Positions 39,234 to 49,677 of a stretch of DNA of 64,000 bases are shown piece after piece. A program made the position numbers and the translations under genes. How positions within the stretch are numbered: the first letter of the stretch is position 1; each line of letters starts with the position of its first letter. The notes under the pieces were generated by a model. It was not told the DNA's origin. It made no database searches and was given only the letters and a program-made list of their open reading frames with translations. The stretch comes from Prostheceraeus crozeri. Taxonomy: Eukaryota > Platyhelminthes > Polycladida > Euryleptidae. The DNA lies in contig CAJQUW010011310.1 of the NCBI GenBank assembly GCA_907163375.1, positions 310,001 to 374,000 of the forward strand, in the 5' to 3' direction.

Positions 39234-42200
39234 CTATAACTATGCAACAGCTTCCTGATGCGCTGAAAAATATTCTAGAATTTCATGTAGGCTAGGTCTA
39301 ATATACAATATTTAAGCAATATGATATGGCATCATCTAGTTAGGCCCCTACGTTGTATGCGGCTAATTGACTCGACTAGCGTTAATGCAACTCTAAACGC
39401 ATCAACTTCACGGTTTCCCTGACTTTTCCCTAATTTTTGTCTTCATCATGCACAGGCAAAAATGTGCAAAAACTAGCCTGCAAGAAATCAGTTTTTTTCA
39501 TTTTTCTCATTGCTACTCGTAGGTTTTTGGAAAAATTTCACAGGGCAAAAGAGCTAACCGTGCCCAATCAGCGTGTAAAGTTTCGAGTCCTGCATAGCGT
39601 TGATTATTTTCCAATTTTGGTCACCTGTGTGTGGGTCACTGCTATCAAGTAAAATATTTTAGTGATAACCACCGATCATAGTAATTAACAATATCATTGA
39701 AATACATGGCAATATAGCTTGCATTCGTGATAAAATTTAATAAGCATCAGTATACAGAAAGGTACGTACTGTATATTGTGCAATCAAACATGCAAGCATT
39801 AATAGAAAAGGTTCCAGTCTTCACTTGACTGAGCATTTAGCTAAATTTTCAGTCTAATAAAATTTTGATTGTAAATCAAAGCTGAGGTATGAAAAATAGG
39901 ATCTATTACAATTTTCAAGAAGAAATGTTTGGCAAAGATAGAATATTAAAGTTGCTGACAAGGCGAAGTGCAGTAAATTGAACATTTTCCCTCTTTCGTT
40001 TCGGCAATCCGGAGTCGGACTCGGTAGCTTCTTGCGATTCCGACTCCAGCTTCCATGAGGCATAATTTAAAATCAACAATGTTAAATTTAAAATGATATG
40101 AAATATATGTGCCGGTGCTAACACGTGTTTCCATAGATGGCTTGTGAACTTTGTATCCGCCCCATGCCAAAAAAATTTGCTTGTGATTATTTCCATGTAT
40201 GGCTACATTGAGCAACAAATGAGTAAATTGAGAACGGAAAAGTTGGCTTTTCTAAAATTTTCGGGTGTTTGTTGAATACAGTGAAATAGCTTGCTCCCCA
40301 ACCCATCCATCTAACGTATTTTTGCATTGAAAACTATATTTTGTTGCTTGAATAAAAATGAAAGAATAGTGTTTTCAAAACACAAATCAAGAAGAAACTC
40401 CTTTCTGAAAAAGAGTAAGAAAATAATGAAAAGATGGACTAAGCGTCACAAACACGAGACTTTCTTAACGGTGAGCAAAATCCACACCAGCCGCTTGCAT
40501 TCCATTACAAAATCATCGAAGTGAGTAGTTTTGAGCTCATCACTGTCATTAAACCATATTCATTACATGATTCAAAGTTGACATGTTTGCATGGTTCCTA
40601 GAAATGCTTTAGAATGGCAAAAATGGAATCCTTGATAGAAACTTACATCATATGACTGTTATATGGAAAATTTTAAAAGTTTAGTTATGATTGCCATTAT
40701 ATTTGCTGCCGTTGACTTACTATATTAAATAATGCACTTACTAACTATATGCTTATATCACTGAAATGCATGACCTAATTAATGTTATGTAGGCTAGAAT
40801 GAACCATTCAGATAACCTTCGGCAAATCTAAAGGAAAGAGTTTCAACTGGTATTGTAGAGATGCTTTTCCCAATACAACTCATCACTTAGAAGTGGGAGA
40901 ATTAGACGGAGTATGAGAAATCGATTGGTTGTACGTTATCCTGACAGTTCTTGGCAGTGAACTAATCACAGTACAGATCGGATTGAAGACAAAGAAGGAA
41001 ATCATTTAAAAGTCATTGACAAGTTCAAAATTTCCTTTTCGCCGGTGATTCCAAAGATTCCAACGAATGCTGAATTTTATTCTTTGGTATGCGGATTGAT
41101 ACAGTGTTCGTTCTTTTAATCTTTGGAGCAATCGTCAGTCTCCTTTCTTTTATTCATGTGAGTGATTGTTTTCCGTTACTCAAAAGTAGAAATTCAATCT
41201 TCGACAATGCCTTCTTGACAGGTAAGACAAAAACCGATATAAACAGTTCAATTTATAGAATTCTCATGAGATACTTTAAATAGGATTGTCCTTGAACTAT
41301 CTATGGATAAATCGTTCAACCACATTCTACAAATTTATTCTTTATTCAATTCAAAAGATTTGTGACACCGTATAAAGCCAAGTTTATCGATCTTTAGGAG
41401 GCGAAAGTAAAAAAACTTTTTTTCTCAAAAACACGTTATCGCCATATATCAATTTTCCAACAATGAAATTTTCATGTTTCAAAGATATTCGAAGTTGTCA
41501 CAAAAAATTTCAGGGTGAATTCGATTTAGGTCTACCAGGAACTTTGAAAAAACACTCTGTATTCGTATTGTATTAAAAACACTACGATTTCAATGAATTT
41601 AGGCCTGTTAGTTTGGACAATGTCAGATCTCATGGATAGCGTGTGACACCAAAAATCAATTTCCTTATATAACTCGAAATCCTACACAGGTGTTTAGCTA
41701 AATGCATTAGAGATGGAACCGCTCTGATTGTGCTCACTTCTGAATGGAATGGAACCAGAATAGAGATAGTGGGGTTGCTCATTAGGCTACTCTTTGAGTC
41801 TCATTGTTTTATTTTGGAAGGTCGGATGTGTGCAGAGAATTGGGCAAATAATTGCTGATTTAAGACTTGAAGTCATTTGCTTGAGTTTTCACTCAGAGAC
41901 GTATCAAACAATGAGGCAGACCAACTAAATTCATTAGACAAGTTAAACTGTACTACCACAATCCGTCGCAAAGAATTCTGGCTGGCGTGGCATCCGAATT
42001 GAATTTGGAAAACTTGGAGTTGGATAACCAACTTGGAAACATGTAGGTCTACTGAAAATATTAATATAACTGAAGGAAAGAATTACAACTAATTAAGAAA
42101 GGGATTTCATGCATGTATGGCCCAACGTGGACATCCGATGATTTTCATCAAAATGTCGAATATGTAATATGATAAGAATGAATGTAATGGTGCATATATG

Positions 42201-42529
42201 ATGAAAAATGAAGAGTTATTAAAGGAAGAGAAAGTAATTTTTACGATTTCTTTCTTATTTCCATTTCGCTCTCACTTCTGATGAAGCAAGGAATTCTTCT
42301 GCGTTTCAAGTAGGCTTGCCACATAATAGATACAAAATTTCTTTGAATGAAGACTTCAATTCCATCTTCTTTGAGCAATTTTTGAGTAGGAATGTTGATC
42401 AGAGAATAATCAATCTCTATTGAAAGAGAACACAAAAGTTGGTAAAAGATGAACCTTGATATTCTAAAAATCATATGCTAAAATAGGATGCCAGAAAATC
42501 GCCTTCGAATAAACTTAACTTTGATGACT

Positions 42530-43458
42530 GGTTTTATTTTGTACAGAGCTGATCATAATAAACGGATCACCTAAATTTCAGTGAAATTCAATCGTTTCTC
42601 ATGCCTTCTAATCGTGTCGCACATCAACGTGCCATTCATCATTCGAGAGCTTGCATTCTCAGCTTTAAAATGAGCTGTGATAGGTTTGTATCCGTTATTG
42701 GATTTGCTGAGCAGTGCTCAAAATATGAAGATCACTCAATTTGCCAATCGCTATTTTTCAAAATGAAAACATGTGATTATAGTTCCATTTTAAACTTCTT
42801 CAATATTTTTTTCTCATTTCCGCAAAAGTACACAGGCAATCAAGGTAAACAATCAGCATCTGCCATGAGAGAACAAAGACATGCCTTCGCAAATTGTCTT
42901 GTTTTGAACATCCGCTCACCTTACATGGTGTTTGTTTACTTTTGCGAAAATGAGAAAAATATTGAAGAAAGTTTAAAATAGAACTATTGAAGTTATATGA
43001 TTATAACTTACATATTCGAATTCCTTACATCGCAAGGATTCTGAAGATACCAAACATGAACACTTTTGATGAAAAAGTGAGATCATAACCTTCAACCAAA
43101 AAGGTCATGATTTTGTGATAGCTTCACGATATCACAAATTTTTCATTAGTTCTCAGATTTTGATGAACAGTATGTCGGAAGAGAGCTCAGAAAATGCTCG
43201 TCCTCCGCGCTCTTGATTCATTATCATACTCACATGTTTTCATTTTGAAAAATAGCGATTGGCAAATTGAGTGACCTTCATATTTTGAGCACTGCTCAGC
43301 AAATCCAATAACGGATACAAACCTATCATAGCTCATTTTAAAGCTGAGAATGCAAGCTCTGATGTGCGACACACGATTAGAAGACATGAGAATCGATTGA
43401 ATTTTACTGAAATTTAGGTGATCCGTTTTCTATGATCAGCTCTGTAGAATAAAATGAT
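42530..43458. repeat. Foldback element with a second foldback nested inside
   Basis: Outer arms 42530-42777 and 43230-43458 are reverse complements, apart from a few mismatches and a short gap near 43362. Shared words include CAGAGCTGATCATA and GATTGGCAAATTGAGTGA. The high identity makes the two arms encode the same chance peptide. A second, separate foldback occupies part of the spacer. Confidence 0.88.
42779..42988. repeat. Nested inner foldback
   Basis: Arms 42779-42833 and 42930-42988 pair with words TTCAATATTTTT and CGCAAAAGTA on one side and their reverse on the other. It lies right at the inner edge of the outer left arm, which suggests insertion of one foldback into another. Confidence 0.8.
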
Positions 43459-46358
43459 GATATTGCCAATATTACATATACAGTATGTGATGAAGACCAT
43501 TTTCAGACACCTGCATTCTGCAAGCGATGAAATGACAACAAATTGTCGCTTTATTTATTTTTTTATTTACAGGAGTTGAATACTTAGATAGCAAAATCAT
43601 AGTCAAGTCAAAGAGTATTAGCCTATACAGGCAAGAAGGCAGCAAGTTGTGAATGATGTGACTAAATTGCCATTTTCCAGAAGAATGGCAGGTTCATGCA
43701 TTTTAAAGAGCTTCCGTCAAGGATCTAGTAAAACTCATGGTAGTTAGGCCTATAGGCCTACCAACTTCCCAGTACAACACTTATGTTGTCTGATTATCAA
43801 TTAAAGGTGATTGGGCTCAACCCTCAGCACTGACAAACAAAGGGATTTGAAAATGTGCACAAATTATGATAACAGCGCATAAAACATGATGACGAATATT
43901 ATAGACTTCTCCGATTCAATTTCAGATATCTATCAGAAACTCAACTTTGAATATATCTGAAATTCATTTAGAAAGATCTGAAATCCATGTGGAAATATCT
44001 GAAATAGATATGGAAAAGGTGTAGAAAGCTTCTATCTCTATTTAAATGAGCAAATATTAGAATGAATACCATTGTTTTTTAAGATGGCAATACGTTGCCG
44101 TTAAAAAGTATACAAATCATCAAAAATTTCTTTCATACAGCGCTTTCTTTTTTTTGCCACATTTGCGCAGAAAGAAATGCGATTTACGCAGGCTTAGGAC
44201 CACTGATTGAGGTATACTCACAATTTACAACAAAAATGAATGATTGATGTAACATGCACTTTTCAGTCATTTGAACTTTCGGTTATACAAGATACCATGG
44301 AGGTCGATTTCATGGATGACACTGACGTTTGCGATTACGTCTTAGTGTGTTTGTTTGTAGTACGTGTTTATTTAAGAAAAACGACGCAATGTGATTATTG
44401 TGCAGTTTATAGGAAGTAGAAACAGGCAATGTAACGTACTGTAGATTGCGAGAAGCTGATATTGTAATTTTAGTAGGCCTATCAAGAGCTCATCCACCCT
44501 TTAAAGACGCTGCGGTTCTCAGTCATTTGAAAAAATGATGTCATTGATGTTTTCTCCTTGATCGGTAGTCGCCATCTTCACATCATCCATTCGCAAATCA
44601 ACAGTCATTGAATCAGCAATCCACAATGCTGCCGCAAGACAACACAAACGCGGTTTGAAGAGACTCATTTCAACACTCACAAATTACAAGCATGAAAAGC
44701 AATGTGTGCTTTTTGGCGCAGTGTAATTGCGATGCAGTCTTATACATCCTCTTTGTTTACAATGCTACATACAGTTATGAGTGTCATGACATTTTTTCCT
44801 CTCTAACAAATTAATGAACATCGCAGCTGAGTTTTATAATCTAAATATAACCTTCTTTGTCGGTTGATTGCGTTCTTCATTTAATACAGGAATCACATGG
44901 GATACTGCAATAGCCGGTATAAAGAGAGCAAACTTGCCGTAAAGTTGAAATGGCATTTATTACAGGCTTGTGAAATTATAGCATCAAAAATTGTGCGGAG
45001 TTTGAAAGAAGTCTTCATGAAATTTATGATTGAAAGTACTAAAAATACTCTTTTATGAACCGAGCCTTTAAGTAATCTATAAAAAACTCACTTTCTCTGA
45101 TTCAGGAAATCTGAAGAAGTTTGACATTGAACTAATTTCTTTTCTTCACATTCGATTGTTCAGCAATTACATGTACGTATGCTAAGCATAAATTCTGCTG
45201 TTGAGCTTTCCTCTGCACAGGGTCAGTAAACTTCGGTGTAATTCGGTAGCAAAATCTAAGGTGTCCCATAACTTCCGTGTAGATGAATGAAAATTGTAAT
45301 GTTAACTGATCTAACAGTCCTAAAAGTTAGGAAAAAACACCTTAATTCAAAAATACTTGATTGATGTAAGTAACTGCAAATTAAAGTGTGTTTTAACAAT
45401 TCATACTTCACAATTTTGGTATGCAGAATATGCTTTATGGGCAATATTACCAAGTTATGCATTTCACCACTGTCAGTTATAGTGACTTTTAGAATGCCGC
45501 CGTCGACACTAACTGACATCACCCTTTTTTCGATCACTGCAACTTATTCCTCAGTTTCTAACATGCAGTGTATGCTTTAAGGGGACATGGCTAGTGCTAG
45601 ACAAATTTCGTAACCGTAGCCGACCGCACAGAAAACTTCCGTAACCGTAACCAACAATAACCGTTGGATTTTTAACCGAAACCGACCGATAACCGCAGAA
45701 ACATGTATATCCAACTATTGATCGCTTGAACGGATATAGGCTAGTTGAATCAATAACCTAAATCAGTTATCTACTGGTCATCGTAGTAAACTGCAACTTA
45801 CGAGCACGTTTATGCATGATACGCCATGCTTCGCTTATCGACAAAATACTGACAATAGCTTAATAGACTTGGAGCATTTTGGCTCACCTTACCTACCTAT
45901 TATGATACAAGGCTTCATTCTTGTAAAATTCGTGGTTTAGCTGTTTATCATGTAATGCATGTACACATTACGTCAAATACAGTGGCTTGCAGGTGTGAGA
46001 GTTGATGATTTTGAAAATGAGATTCCTCTGTGGGCGGCATGTTTTTGTGAAGAGAGCTTGAGTGAATACATGCATGTAGGCTAGTAGTATTAAAAGGGCT
46101 CACACTGTCCCAGGATCAGTACATTTTGAATTTGAACCTAATGTACCGATTTGTTTTTAAACTTGATCTTGTGGTTGTAGTCGTCTGTTATTTGAAGTGT
46201 TGATTGCGAACACAAGTGTACTGTTTTGTGTTATTTGTGAAGAGAATAGTGTAATGTGTTGATGATGTGAGTTCGGTTAGGTACATTTAAATGTTCTAGA
46301 GTTGTTAATTTGAACATGAATGGCAAAGTGTGAGGATTGAAACGTTGAGGATTGCTGT
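43459..46358. other. Stretch left of the Polinton-type element
   Basis: No supported gene. It holds GTAACCG-type short repeats at 45598-45706. The true left end of the Polinton-type element probably falls in the last few hundred bases of this stretch or in the minisatellite that follows. Confidence 0.5.
45598..45706. repeat. GTAACCG/ATAACCG simple repeat block
   Basis: About eight imperfect copies of (G/A)TAACCG(T/A)AACCGAC-like words occur here, preceded by CTAGTGCTAGACAAA. Such blocks are common near ends of small DNA elements, but no partner end was found. Confidence 0.5.
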
Positions 46359-46670
46359 AATTGTGTTGAGTATGAGTAGGTAATATTCTAATTGTGTTGA
46401 GGATGAGTACGTAATGTTCTAATTGTATTGAGGATGAATACATAATGTTCTAATTGTATTGAGGATGAATACATAATGTTCTAATTGTATTGAGGATGAA
46501 TACATAATGTTCTAATTGTGTTGAGGATGAGTACGTAATGTTCTAATTGTATTGAGGATGAATACATAATGTTGTAATTGTATTGAGGATGAGTACGCAG
46601 ATGTTCTAATTGTATTGAGGATGAATACATAATGTTCTAATTGTATTGAGGATGAGTACGCAGATGTTCT
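46359..46670 (+). repeat. 31-bp minisatellite, about ten copies
   Basis: Tandem unit of 31 bp built around AATTGTATTGAGGATGA and ACATAATGTTCT. Two subtypes alternate: GAATACATAATG and GAGTACGTAATG/GTACGCAGATG. It lies immediately outside the first gene of the Polinton-type element, where sub-terminal tandem repeats would be expected. No inverted copy was found near 61-64 kb. Confidence 0.9.
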
Positions 46671-46717
46671 AATGCTGAACTTGTTATTTTTTGAATGATT
46701 ATGTTGAAGGCTATCTA

Positions 46718-46720
<3 letters not shown>

Positions 46721-46755
<35 letters not shown>
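46721..46755. repeat. (TA)n microsatellite
   Basis: About 17 uninterrupted TA units, between the minisatellite and the UBA-RING gene. Confidence 0.95.
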
Positions 46756-46759
<4 letters not shown>

Positions 46760-46897
46760 GCATGGAGAATTGTTTATTATTATCATTATGGTTTGTGTTC
46801 GATTGAGACAATTGTGACCATTGTGTCCATTGTGACCATTGAATCCTTCATTTCTATTTTGTGTTCTTTTGTCAAATTTCTATCACACTCTATATAT

Positions 46898-47431
46898 ATG
46901 ATGAATGGTCGTCCAACATCATGGATTGTTGCAAGAGATCTTGGTTTTTCATTGCAAGCTATAAAAACAGTTACAAACTTAAATGAAACCATCCGAGCTG
47001 GTGAACTAATTGAGCGGTTAATGGATTTACTTGAAAGTACTACAAGACTAAATTTAGATCACAGTTGGATAGAAGATTTTTCGCCATCAAATTATAATGA
47101 GATACCTGAATTTAAGACAGCAATTTTGAAACAGCGAGACGTGACTGGGAGATCAGAAGAGAGACATTCGTCAAAAATTATTTCTCCAAGTTCTTCGGCA
47201 GACCGTGGAATTCATTTGGATGAGAGGCGAAAATTGGAAAACGAGACATTTAAATTGCTGTGCGAAGTGAACTGTGTTGAATGCTCTGAACGACCAAGGT
47301 CCATTCTCTTGGTCCCATGTGAACACTTTGTTTTATGTTCTCATTCTTATCATAAACAGAATAATTATATAAAGAAATGTCCTCTTTGTCAAGGGTTTGT
47401 AACATCCTATACGAATGTGTATAGATCATGA
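46898..47431 (+). CDS. UBA-RING protein, IAP-like (element cargo)
   Basis: Taking the tandem ATGs at 46898/46901 gives about 177 aa (MMNGRPT...). An open extension upstream runs through CCATTGTG tandem repeats and is not believed. Residues 8-47 (VARDLGFSLQAIKTV...LIERLMDLLE) resemble the UBA domain of inhibitor-of-apoptosis (IAP) proteins. The C-terminal 45 residues hold a RING-type cluster: CVEC, PCEHFVLC, KKCPLC. RING domains recruit E2 enzymes, and in IAPs the UBA-RING pair drives ubiquitination of death-pathway proteins. No BIR domain is present. Viral UBA-RING or RING-only relatives are known. It probably modulates host cell death or ubiquitination; the substrate is unknown. Confidence 0.65.
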   Translation: MMNGRPTSWIVARDLGFSLQAIKTVTNLNETIRAGELIERLMDLLESTTRLNLDHSWIEDFSPSNYNEIPEFKTAILKQRDVTGRSEERHSSKIISPSSSADRGIHLDERRKLENETFKLLCEVNCVECSERPRSILLVPCEHFVLCSHSYHKQNNYIKKCPLCQGFVTSYTNVYRS

Positions 47432-47478
47432 TGACTCATCAAGCTCGCTTTTCATTGGTCATTAATGCTTTAGCCTGG

Positions 47479-47486
47479 CTATAAGA
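47479..47486 (+). promoter_or_regulatory. TATA box before the 203-aa gene
   Basis: CTATAAGA at 47479-47486 lies about 33 bp before a TCACTC initiator-like word and 58 bp before the ATG. Upstream are a TGACTCA (AP-1/bZIP type) at 47432-47438 and an inverted CCAAT (ATTGG) at 47454-47458. Confidence 0.6.
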
Positions 47487-47543
47487 GAGAGAGATAATGG
47501 TTCTCGTTTCACTCATTCATTCATTCATTGAACAAGATTGAGC

Positions 47544-48155
47544 ATGACCTTCAGCAGCTATATCCCTGTAGCACTTGTTCATCAAGGCAAGAAATTCAAA
47601 GGATTTATATTTTATTGTAGTGACGACGTAACAGGTTACAAAGCTGACTTAGTAGATTTGATGGAGGACATTGTAAAATTCTTCAAGTGTAAAGACAACG
47701 TTGAGGTGCAGAAAATCCTAATGAACGCATTGATTGAAGTGCTGACAAGAGTGACCAAATTTTGGCTTGAAGAAGTGTTCCAACCACTAAGTGGAATTGA
47801 GACAATTCCTGCTCATTCTCGCTGTTATTGCTATAACAGAACGCGATATTTCAACACATGCCTGCATGACCTGATAACGTTCAGCCATTATGAAGAAGAT
47901 GGTGTAAAATTGAAAGTTGACGTATTTGCTGGTCCACCATCCGTCAGCATCAACGTGGCGGCGCTGGACCGAGATGACACTGCTAAGTTTCGAGCATACT
48001 ATGTGAATCTTCTGCGTTTGTACGCCCAAATGTCATGTTGTAGGTGTTGTCCCCTCTCGATGGACTTAATGAGTGATCTTAAACAGTTGATAATTGCAAC
48101 GAAACAAACCTTAAGTGACATTGATGACTATAAACTACCATCTGTCAATGTTTGA
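47544..48155 (+). CDS. Unknown 203-aa protein of the Polinton-type element
   Basis: The first ATG after a good TATA box is at 47544 (MTFSSYIPVALVHQGKKFKG). I do not recognise a family. The protein is mixed alpha/beta by eye and has two cysteine-rich spots, SRCYCYNR near residue 93 and MSCCRCCPLS near residue 164. A middle helix-rich stretch reads VEVQKILMNALIEVL. No signal peptide or membrane span is evident. It has its own promoter, so it is expressed independently of the capsid genes. It may be an early or accessory factor, by position only. Confidence 0.75.
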   Translation: MTFSSYIPVALVHQGKKFKGFIFYCSDDVTGYKADLVDLMEDIVKFFKCKDNVEVQKILMNALIEVLTRVTKFWLEEVFQPLSGIETIPAHSRCYCYNRTRYFNTCLHDLITFSHYEEDGVKLKVDVFAGPPSVSINVAALDRDDTAKFRAYYVNLLRLYAQMSCCRCCPLSMDLMSDLKQLIIATKQTLSDIDDYKLPSVNV

Positions 48156-48283
48156 AGTGACATTGTGTATTACATGTATGTATTGAGCAACAATGCTATT
48201 TGTAGTTTGAATTATCATCATTGTATGTATTAAGCAATAATGTTATTCGCTTTCTTCTCATTCATTGTTGTAAAAAAAGAAAT

Positions 48284-48679
48284 ATGGTTGTACGAAGAAA
48301 ACGACGGTCTTTTCCCCGAAAGAAACGGTCATTTAAACCTTCAAGTCAGTTTAAGAAGGCATTGCGGAAATTGAATAAAATACATAATAATCGGAGGAAG
48401 TGTGAATTAATTCAAAATTCAAGTGATGACTTCATACGTGATTTGGCCTTTACAATTCACAAGTGTCTTCCAATATACAAGCCTTTGTTGAATCCTAGGT
48501 CTATCAAAAACATTCGCAAATTTTCGAATCCTAGGGGTAGTGATAAAGTCAGGAGAAATATGATTCAACATGGAGGTGGTGGCTTCATGGATATGCTAAA
48601 TGACATCAGTAATAGTATCTCCAAAGTGCTTGACAGTCCTCTAGGAAGAATTATTACAGGTGTTGCTTTGCTGGCATAA
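48284..48679 (+). CDS. Small basic virion/core-like protein
   Basis: Starting at ATG 48284 the product is 131 aa. Its first 50 residues are dense in Arg/Lys (MVVRRKRRSFPRKKRSF) and its last 30 hold HGGGGFMDMLNDISNSISKV then a short hydrophobic end, GRIITGVALLA. A basic N-terminus with a Gly-rich, amphipathic C-terminus recalls minor structural proteins of adenoviruses (pX/pVI-like) and the similar small proteins of Polintons. DNA condensation or membrane penetration would be the likely role, by analogy only. Confidence 0.6.
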   Translation: MVVRRKRRSFPRKKRSFKPSSQFKKALRKLNKIHNNRRKCELIQNSSDDFIRDLAFTIHKCLPIYKPLLNPRSIKNIRKFSNPRGSDKVRRNMIQHGGGGFMDMLNDISNSISKVLDSPLGRIITGVALLA

Positions 48680-48736
48680 AGCCAACAAATCAGAAGTCGA
48701 CACGTCATCGATTACTCATTGACATTGATTGAAGGC

Positions 48737-48766
48737 TATATAAGATAGGCGTGCGAGCTTTCAGTA
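48737..48766 (+). promoter_or_regulatory. TATA box and initiator before the 257-aa gene
   Basis: TATATAAG at 48737-48744 is followed 26 bp later by an initiator TCAGTA (48761-48766). An ACGTCA half-CRE lies about 30 bp upstream at 48702-48707. This is a textbook core promoter, 48 bp before the ATG at 48811. Confidence 0.7.
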
Positions 48767-48810
48767 GTCATTTTCAAGTGATCATCCGTCAGTGTGAGTA
48801 CAACAACAAA

Positions 48811-49584
48811 ATGTCTCTTAAAATGCACATAATTAAGGAAGAGGGCGTCGCTGTTGATCGCGATCTCTTGAAATTTAGACCAACGCGTAAGGTTCAAGGA
48901 ATTGGAAACACGTTTTATTTTCAAACGCTTAATTATGGTGATGATGGATTATATTTACAAGTTCCATTTTTTCATAGCAATGGGATGTCATCGTCTAGCT
49001 ACAGCAATCTAAGACAAATGCGTGTCACATTTCCTAAATGGCAGCAAACTATACTAAAAATGATTGATTCATTCGCAAAGGAATGTGTCGAACTACCTGA
49101 CAGTGCTCCGGTACATTGGAAGAAGAAGTTGGAGGAAGGGAGTGGATTCAAAGATCTACCTGAGTTTGATACTCTCTTCTTAAAATTATCTGACCATTTC
49201 CAAGCGTTTGATGTGCTGTCAAACCCAATGGATTGTGATGATCTCAAGCGTGGGCGGTACATGGGCTTGGTACACGTTACTGGACTTTACATTGGCGCTC
49301 ATGGTTCAACTGGTAAATTGGCTTCTCTTCAGATGAAGGTTCTACAATTGGTTTATGAACCATTACCAATTGACAAGTGCTTAATTCATATTGAAGACAT
49401 TGCTACACCAAGTGAGCCGAAAGAATCAAACGATGCAAAAGAAGCCAAGGAGGTTGATGAAAGCAAGAAAAGGACGCGCAGATCGAGGGACAGCATGAAG
49501 CTAAAACTGAGGCGACAGGATGCACAACCTGACTTGAAGAGTTCCTTCGATTCTACTCTCGATGAAGACACTCAAATGTGGTAA
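48811..49584 (+). CDS. Unknown 257-aa protein, possible OB-fold DNA-binding type
   Basis: ATG at 48811 follows a strong TATA box and a CAACAACAAA leader. The body (residues 1-190) contains RYMGLVHVTGLYIGAHG followed by LASLQMKVLQLVYEPL. This alternation of strands reminds me of OB-fold single-stranded DNA-binding proteins, though I cannot assign a family. The tail (residues about 200-257) is charged and disordered, with KKRTRRSRDSMKLKLRR, a likely nuclear signal. An AATAAA at 49609-49614 sits 25 bp behind the stop. Alternative roles as a structural protein cannot be excluded. Confidence 0.7.
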   Translation: MSLKMHIIKEEGVAVDRDLLKFRPTRKVQGIGNTFYFQTLNYGDDGLYLQVPFFHSNGMSSSSYSNLRQMRVTFPKWQQTILKMIDSFAKECVELPDSAPVHWKKKLEEGSGFKDLPEFDTLFLKLSDHFQAFDVLSNPMDCDDLKRGRYMGLVHVTGLYIGAHGSTGKLASLQMKVLQLVYEPLPIDKCLIHIEDIATPSEPKESNDAKEAKEVDESKKRTRRSRDSMKLKLRRQDAQPDLKSSFDSTLDEDTQMW

Positions 49585-49608
49585 ATTAAAAGAACTGTTT
49601 ATCGTTTC

Positions 49609-49614
49609 AATAAA
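49609..49614 (+). terminator. Poly(A) signal AATAAA
   Basis: AATAAA 25 bp after the stop of the 257-aa gene and 64 bp before the ATPase start. It suggests separate transcripts for the two genes. Confidence 0.6.
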
Positions 49615-49677
49615 ACTTGTTTGGAAATAATTTACATGTTTCAAGTTCTAACTAAGCAAAATAATGGGTGTTAGTAA

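Larger units (their letters stand above)
34319..42529. other. Intergenic stretch, repeat scraps only
   Basis: No host gene could be supported. It contains the CCGTCGGTCTGATTAC cluster (35621-36018), a LINE tail (38905-39233) and a short unassigned open patch (36680-36826). The rest is AT-rich sequence with chance frames. Confidence 0.55.

Noticed and set aside
42601-43387. Matching peptides on opposite strands (CILSFKM...DRFVSVIGFAEQCSKYE)
   Set aside because: The identity follows from the inverted repeat arms; there is no protein family match and no gene structure.
1481-44490. Over-represented TAGGCCTA palindromes (for example near 1490, 28081, 32961, 43747)
   Set aside because: Widely scattered genome word with no spacing or flank pattern that I could see; probably background composition.
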